A stretch of DNA of 10,514 nucleotides from contig JBBDIM010000204.1 in the NCBI GenBank assembly GCA_040880405.1, forward strand, positions 1 through 10,514, given 5' to 3'. Shown here piece by piece: positions 6,172-10,514 of this stretch; position 1 is the stretch's first letter, and each line of letters opens with the position of its first letter. This DNA comes from JBBDIM01 sp040880405 (lineage in GTDB: Bacteria; Planctomycetota; Planctomycetia; Pirellulales; Pirellulaceae). Below the pieces are notes generated by a model, which searched no databases, had not been told where the DNA came from, and saw only the letters and a list, made by a program, of their open reading frames with translations. The position numbers and the translations under genes were made by a program.

Positions 6172-8370
6172 ATGTTCAATCGCAAGATGATTGCCATGTA
6201 CGCAGTTGTTGTCGCTCTGACCTGCGGGGGTACTTTCTCGGCAAACGCCGAAGATTTTCAGCCAATCCCCCTGCAAGTTCCCGATGGTTACACCGTGGAA
6301 CTGGCCGCTGCACCACCCTTGGTGGCGCATCCGCTGATGGGGGATTTTGATGAGCAGGGAAGACTTTACGTGGCCGCCAATGCGGGGGAAAACCTGCCCC
6401 GGGCGGAACTGGAAAAACAGCTTCCCAATTTCGTCCAGCGACTGGAAGATACCAACGGCGACGGCGTCTTCGATAAGGCGACGATGTTCGCCGACAAGAT
6501 GACCTTCCCGCAAGGTTGCCTCTGGCATGAGGGCTCGCTCTACGTCGCGTCGAGCGGCGCGATTTGGAAACTGACCGATACCGACGATGACGGCATCGCC
6601 GATGAGCGCGTCAAGCTGGTCGGCGACTTCGGTTACACCGGCAACGCGGCCGATATCCACGGCCCGTTCCTTGGGCCGGAGGGTCGGATCTATTGGTGCG
6701 AGGGTCGCCATGGCCATGAGATTTACGATGCCGAAGGAAATCTGGTAAGCAAGGGGAAGGCGGCGCGGATCTTTTCCTGCCGCCCTGATGGCACTGACGT
6801 GCAGACCTTCGCCACCGGTGGAATGGACAATCCGGTCGAGATTGTCTTCACGCCGGAAGGGGAAATCCTGGGGACCGTCAACTTGATGTACGCCCAACCC
6901 CGAGGAGACTGCCTCGTCCACTGGCAATATGGTGGCGTCTACCCTCGGGCCGATTTCGCCGAAAGCCTGCAAAGTGAATTCGTCCGCACCGGCGACCTCC
7001 TGCCAGAGGTCCACAACTTCGGACACGTCGCCGTCTCCGGCCTTTGCCGTTACGAAGGGAACCGGTGGGGCCGGGAAATGGAGGGCTCGCTGTTCATTAC
7101 CCAGTTCAACACGAACCGCATCTCGCGGATGACGCTCAAGCCAAAGGGCTCGACCTATGAAGTCGATCAACTAGAAGACTTTGCTGTCTCCACGAATAAG
7201 GACTTCCGCCCCACCGATGTTTTGCAGGCCCCGGATGGTTCGCTATTGGTGATCGATACCGGCGGCTGGTTCCGGATCGGTTGCCCGCAGTCGGATGTCG
7301 CCAAGTCGCACATTCGCGGGGCGATCTATCGGATTCGCAAGGTGGAAACCGAGGAAGCCGCGGAACCACTGGTGGACTCCCGCTTGGCCCACCAACAAAA
7401 CATTTGGAAGCTGCGGCGGGAAGCGACGGACGCCTCGCTGACGGAACTCGCCCAATACTTAACATCGCTGGATCCTACCGTTCGCCAAACCGCGGCCAGA
7501 GCCTTGCTGGACTGGCCCCTTTCCAACAAGGTCCGCCAATACATACCGACGCTGCACCAAATGGTGAGTGAAGGCACTCCCGGCCAGCGCCGGGTGGCCG
7601 CCTCGGTGCTGGCCCACTGGGAACTCAGCAATCCAGCCATCATGCCTCCTGTCATGTTGAACGCCCTCGCCAACGAGGATAACGACCGACCGACGGAACA
7701 CGCGATGATTCTCGCGCTGATCCGGAGTGGGCAACGTGACGAACTTCGCCAGGCGATCTTGGACCCTCGGCCAAAAGTTGCGAGCGGAGCGGCGATCGCA
7801 CTGGAACAGGTGCTGCGTCCCCAGGTCAAGCCGGAAGATCTACAATGGCTGGAAATCCCCGCCCCTTCGCTCGGTCAACCGCTCACCGACGCGCAGCGTG
7901 AGACGCTCATTGCGATGCGAGAGGAACTATCCGAGGGGAATGTTGACGCGGGCAAACGCCTCTTCTACTCGGAGAAGGCCGCCTGTAGCAAATGCCACCA
8001 AGTGGCAGGCCTGGGCGGCCGGGTCGGGCCTGATCTGACGACGATTGGCCGGAGTCGCTCGCGGGCCGACCTGCTCGAATCAATCGTCTACCCCAGCGCC
8101 ACCTTTGCCCGCGGGTTCGCCCCCTATGTGGTCGCCACCGAGGATGGCCAGGTCTACTCCGGCATCATCCTGGGTGAAGGCTCGGACACACTCCACCTTG
8201 GCGTCGACCAGGAAAATTCCAAGCGAATTCCCCACGAGTCAATCGAGGAAATCCGAGCCAGCGATGTCTCGACGATGCCAGCCGATGTCCACAAAGCGCT
8301 CTCCCAAAAGGAACTGGCCGACTTGCTGGGGTATCTTGAATCGCTGGAGCATTTGCCAGCAGCAAAGTAG
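6172..8370 (+). CDS. Secreted PVC-type heme-binding CxxCH protein (beta-propeller, HEAT-like repeats, cytochrome c domain)
   Basis: The 732-residue protein is taken from ATG 6172, which gives a signal peptide (MFNRKMIAMYAVVVAL, cleavage near ANA|ED at 26). ATG 6187 is also possible. An earlier in-frame ATG at 6055 would translate the hairpin cluster and is rejected. From about 35 to 390 it is the PVC/Verrucomicrobia-Planctomycete N-terminal sugar-dehydrogenase-like propeller (VPDGYTVELAAAPPLVAHP; PQGCLWHEGSLYVASSGAIW). Two EF-hand-like loops occur: DTNGDGVFD at 93-101 and DTDDDGIAD at 136-144. Roughly 400-585 is helical and HEAT-like (TVRQTAARALLDW). The C-terminal domain (590-732) binds one heme c at CSKCH (605-609), and M702 in STMP is a candidate sixth ligand. 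Relatives are thought to oxidise sugars or other small molecules outside the cytoplasm; the substrate here is unknown. Co-transcription with the DMFase-like gene is plausible. Confidence 0.9.
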   Translation: MFNRKMIAMYAVVVALTCGGTFSANAEDFQPIPLQVPDGYTVELAAAPPLVAHPLMGDFDEQGRLYVAANAGENLPRAELEKQLPNFVQRLEDTNGDGVFDKATMFADKMTFPQGCLWHEGSLYVASSGAIWKLTDTDDDGIADERVKLVGDFGYTGNAADIHGPFLGPEGRIYWCEGRHGHEIYDAEGNLVSKGKAARIFSCRPDGTDVQTFATGGMDNPVEIVFTPEGEILGTVNLMYAQPRGDCLVHWQYGGVYPRADFAESLQSEFVRTGDLLPEVHNFGHVAVSGLCRYEGNRWGREMEGSLFITQFNTNRISRMTLKPKGSTYEVDQLEDFAVSTNKDFRPTDVLQAPDGSLLVIDTGGWFRIGCPQSDVAKSHIRGAIYRIRKVETEEAAEPLVDSRLAHQQNIWKLRREATDASLTELAQYLTSLDPTVRQTAARALLDWPLSNKVRQYIPTLHQMVSEGTPGQRRVAASVLAHWELSNPAIMPPVMLNALANEDNDRPTEHAMILALIRSGQRDELRQAILDPRPKVASGAAIALEQVLRPQVKPEDLQWLEIPAPSLGQPLTDAQRETLIAMREELSEGNVDAGKRLFYSEKAACSKCHQVAGLGGRVGPDLTTIGRSRSRADLLESIVYPSATFARGFAPYVVATEDGQVYSGIILGEGSDTLHLGVDQENSKRIPHESIEEIRASDVSTMPADVHKALSQKELADLLGYLESLEHLPAAK

Positions 8371-8514
8371 GCTGACCTCCCCAAATCACCCAGTTGCTTC
8401 CGCCGCCGCTGCAGCGTCCGGCTTTTCGCTTTGCGAACGGCCGGCTGGCTGGCACTGCCACCCTGCCGGTCCCAGGGGGGCGGCTTGAGTCTCTCTGCAC
8501 CGATAGCGAAATTC
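8371..8514. other. Convergent intergenic spacer
   Basis: These 144 bp separate the 3' ends of the cytochrome gene and the M48 peptidase gene. Transcription from both sides must end here or nearby. I see no strong hairpin with a T-run on either strand; the GGCCGGCTGGCTGGC stretch at about 8439-8453 is GC-rich but not a clean stem. Confidence 0.4.
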
Positions 8515-10104
8515 TCAATCCAGCGGCAGCGGAGAGCTGTCGTAGTTTGCCCGGCCTTGGGTGTTGTAGGTGGGCTCGGGGCCGGAAAGTTTGCTGATAG
8601 GGGTCATGTCTTGTGGTTTGACTTCGGCCCCGAGCGAGCGGTAGATGTCCCAGGTGACGTTTTTCGAGAGGGTTTCGAAGTCGCGGAACAGCGATTTCGC
8701 GGGCGCACCAGAGTCGAAGATGCCGGGGGTGTTTTCCTTTTTGGCGCTGGCGATGCGGTCTTTGTCCGCCGGGTGGGAGTCGAACAGACCCGTTTTGTCT
8801 TTCGCAACGGAATTGCGGATCTCCATCTTTGTTTGCGCCGGGAGCCGCTCCGCTTGCTGAAGGAGCAGGGCCGGGAGGTTATCGGGGAAGGTGCCGCGCT
8901 GGATGTTGTTGATGATAGTCATCTGGGTTTCGCCGTAGGCGGCGGCCAGCTCGCGCATCCGAAGGGAGGTTTCCGCGAAGGTTTCCGACCCGGCCACGCG
9001 GGCCTCGTAGCGGTCGGCATCGTATTCCATTTGCCGCAGCATGTAGCCGCTAATGCTGTGGCCAATCATCATCAAGATCCACAACAATCCGCGCGAGATG
9101 CCGATGAACAATTGGCAAAGCAGCAAGATCCAGCCGATGCGGATATCGATCTCGGAGGCGGTCTCTTCCAGAAACTCATCCCACTCGTCGCGCTCGTACA
9201 CCACGCGGGCAAACCAGGCGTTGATGCTCCGGGCGACATAGGTGAGCCGCATACCGACCCCTTGGCTGAAGTGCCCGAACTCGTGGGCCAACACGCCGGT
9301 GAACTGCCGCAGGCTAAGCCCGGCCGCCAAGGGGATGCCGATGGTTAAGACCAGGTCCGAGCCGAAAAAGCTAAGTATGCCGCGGCGAAAACTAGCGGAG
9401 GCGTTGAGGTCGTAATCGACGTCGATCCGGCTCGGCATCGGGGCACCCACTATCCGGCACAGCCGCTCGACAAACGCGAACAGGATCGGTTCTCCCTGGG
9501 GTGTGAGCGAACGCCCGGTGATCTGGCGGCCAGGCCGGGCGAAGATCGGTTTGATCATGAATAGGATCGAGATCGGGCCGATCACCATCGGGGCCAAGTA
9601 GGCCAGAAAGACAAAGATGGCACCCCGGCCGTGACCATAGCTGAGCATGCCAACATGGTAGTTGGCGTGGTATAAGACGCCGTAGGCGACCAAGCCCACA
9701 AACGTGAGGTAGATCAGCGGCAAGGCAATCATCACCCCGGTGACCAGCAGGATGCCCACCTTGTAGCCCAGCGTGGTGCGGACCGGTTTGATCTCACCCT
9801 GAAACAACTGATCGATCCGCTGCCGAACCCGCTGCGGATCGGGCTGTTTTATCTGCGGCGCGACGGGACCGGCGGGTTGTCCCGCTCGAAGCGGCGGCGT
9901 GGTCCGCGGAGGCTGTTCGACCGGTGGCGGGGCGAGCGTGGCGGCCGTTGCCATCCGGCCTTGTGGTGCGAGCGGCTCGACGGAATCGACCCCGGGAATG
10001 GTGACCCGCGCCGCGCACTTAGGACACTTGCCTTGCTTCCCGGCGAGCTTCTCCGAGACCTTCAGCGTCACCGCGCACGCGGGACATTTCACTTGAATCG
10101 GCAT
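8515..10104 (-). CDS. M48 family (HtpX/Ste24-like) membrane metallopeptidase with N-terminal zinc ribbon
   Basis: The 529-residue protein starts at the ATG complementary to 10102-10104, preceded at 8 bases by AAGGAA (complement of 10113-10118), a good Shine-Dalgarno site. The N-terminus is a four-cysteine zinc ribbon: C7-P-A-C10 and C27-P-K-C30, of the MJ0042/FmdB-like type. A Pro/Ala/Gln-rich linker follows (about 44-92), then membrane segments near 115-145 and 161-187. The protease core has HEFGH (274-278) and the third zinc ligand glutamate in EYDAD (E360), with hydrophobic segments between them (about 324-355). FDSHPADKDRI at 441-451 matches the conserved 'HP...R' region downstream of the active site in M48 proteins. 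It is much longer than E. coli HtpX (about 290 residues). The likely role is membrane-protein quality control or processing; substrates are unknown. It appears monocistronic. Confidence 0.9.
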   Translation of the reverse strand: MPIQVKCPACAVTLKVSEKLAGKQGKCPKCAARVTIPGVDSVEPLAPQGRMATAATLAPPPVEQPPRTTPPLRAGQPAGPVAPQIKQPDPQRVRQRIDQLFQGEIKPVRTTLGYKVGILLVTGVMIALPLIYLTFVGLVAYGVLYHANYHVGMLSYGHGRGAIFVFLAYLAPMVIGPISILFMIKPIFARPGRQITGRSLTPQGEPILFAFVERLCRIVGAPMPSRIDVDYDLNASASFRRGILSFFGSDLVLTIGIPLAAGLSLRQFTGVLAHEFGHFSQGVGMRLTYVARSINAWFARVVYERDEWDEFLEETASEIDIRIGWILLLCQLFIGISRGLLWILMMIGHSISGYMLRQMEYDADRYEARVAGSETFAETSLRMRELAAAYGETQMTIINNIQRGTFPDNLPALLLQQAERLPAQTKMEIRNSVAKDKTGLFDSHPADKDRIASAKKENTPGIFDSGAPAKSLFRDFETLSKNVTWDIYRSLGAEVKPQDMTPISKLSGPEPTYNTQGRANYDSSPLPLD

Positions 10105-10112
10105 TGGCCCAA

Positions 10113-10118
10113 TTCCTT
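10113..10118 (-). promoter_or_regulatory. Ribosome binding site of the M48 peptidase gene
   Basis: On the minus strand this reads AAGGAA, 8 bases before the ATG at 10104. It is the clearest Shine-Dalgarno-like site in the window and supports the chosen start. Confidence 0.6.
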
Positions 10119-10274
10119 GTACTCACCACACCCACAATCCATGCCCACCCAGACCAGGCAAGCCAACCCCCCCAGGCTATTTGATGCACCGGGGAGGGGC
10201 AAGTAGTTTTTTTGGGAAACGAGGGGAAGCGGTCTTTGTGCTGGCAGGAAAGGCAACGGGCAGCTCTCTTTCTC

Positions 10275-10404
10275 AACCACGAAACTGGCCACTCTCCAGG
10301 TTTCAAACTGGGCGAATATCCCTCGGGTTGATTGATGGCGGCCGAGAAATCAATCGCTCCTTAGGCGAGTTTTCCCTTTTGTGTCGTTCGTGTATTTCGT
10401 GGTT
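10275..10404. repeat. Widely spaced inverted repeat of the 'CCACGAAA' family, 10-bp arms
   Basis: AACCACGAAA at 10275-10284 and TTTCGTGGTT at 10395-10404 are exact inverted copies 110 bp apart. The right copy is preceded by GTTCGTGT, a partial duplicate of the word, giving the same tandem-word look as the repeats at 2069-2549. Given the long spacing, the arms may be two separate members of a dispersed family and not one hairpin. Confidence 0.6.
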
Positions 10405-10441
10405 ATTCCCTCCTCTCGTACCCGTCGCCGCGACCTCTCTT

Positions 10442-10457
10442 ATCCGTGTTAATCCGG
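10442..10457. repeat. Second locus of the 'ATCCGTGTTAATCCG' repeat word
   Basis: The first 15 bases match 2080-2094 at 14 positions (T instead of C at the sixth). The two copies lie about 8.3 kb apart, showing that this is a dispersed family and not a local chance palindrome. Confidence 0.7.
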
Positions 10458-10514
10458 CTGGGTGGCACTCTACGCCGTTAACCCTTTTATGTTCAAAAAA
10501 AGTAAGTCTTGATG

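Larger units (their letters stand above)
10119..10514. other. Intergenic region with dispersed repeat words, no gene seen
   Basis: No credible coding frame is present in the last ~400 bp. The stretch next to the M48 gene must hold its promoter, but no clear boxes stand out. AACCACGAAA at 10275-10284 is exactly inverted as TTTCGTGGTT at 10395-10404, and GTTCGTGT precedes the right arm as a partial second copy. ATCCGTGTTAATCCGG follows at 10442-10457. The short open frames on both strands show no recognisable protein features. Confidence 0.6.

Noticed and set aside
6151..7170. 339-codon open frame on the minus strand
   Set aside because: It is antisense to the N-terminal propeller of the cytochrome protein and is explained by high-GC codon use on the opposite strand.
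8431..9348. 305-codon open frame on the plus strand
   Set aside because: It lies antisense over the M48 peptidase gene, whose HEFGH, EYDAD and zinc-ribbon motifs are unmistakable; the plus-strand translation shows no recognisable domain.

Overview
The window reads as a chromosomal stretch from a planctomycete, most likely near the Pirellulales. The evidence is a DUF1559 protein with a prepilin-like N-terminus and H-x9-DG motif, its partner lipoprotein with a transthyretin-like fold, a large 'PVC-type' heme-binding CxxCH protein, weak or absent Shine-Dalgarno sites, moderately high GC, and long gene-poor stretches filled with word-like inverted repeats. I inferred the taxonomy from these families; no sequence search was run.

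Layout from left to right: the 3' part of a tRNA-Ala(CGC) runs off the left edge. About 530 bp without a supported gene follow. A leftward gene then encodes an exported, purple-acid-phosphatase-like metallophosphoesterase in which several histidines expected in the active site are replaced. A 960-bp gap follows, holding several short inverted repeats of three word families. Next come two leftward genes forming a likely operon (DUF1559 prepilin-like protein, then a small lipoprotein). A 263-bp divergent intergenic region separates these from two rightward genes: a Tat-exported protein resembling the large subunit of N,N-dimethylformamidase, and, after a 129-bp spacer with three hairpins, a secreted PVC-type cytochrome c protein. 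Convergent to these is an HtpX-like M48 membrane protease with an N-terminal zinc ribbon. The last 410 bp again contain the dispersed repeat words.

Functional picture: nearly every protein is predicted to act at or outside the cytoplasmic membrane (signal peptides, Tat signal, lipobox, prepilin-like segment, membrane protease). The DMFase-like enzyme and the cytochrome could be co-expressed for periplasmic oxidation or hydrolysis of an unknown compound, but only gene order supports this. I found no CRISPR array, insertion sequence, phage module or recognisable defence system. The items most worth a second look are the histidine-depleted metallophosphoesterase, the exported DMFase-like protein without a visible small subunit, and the intergenic repeat families.
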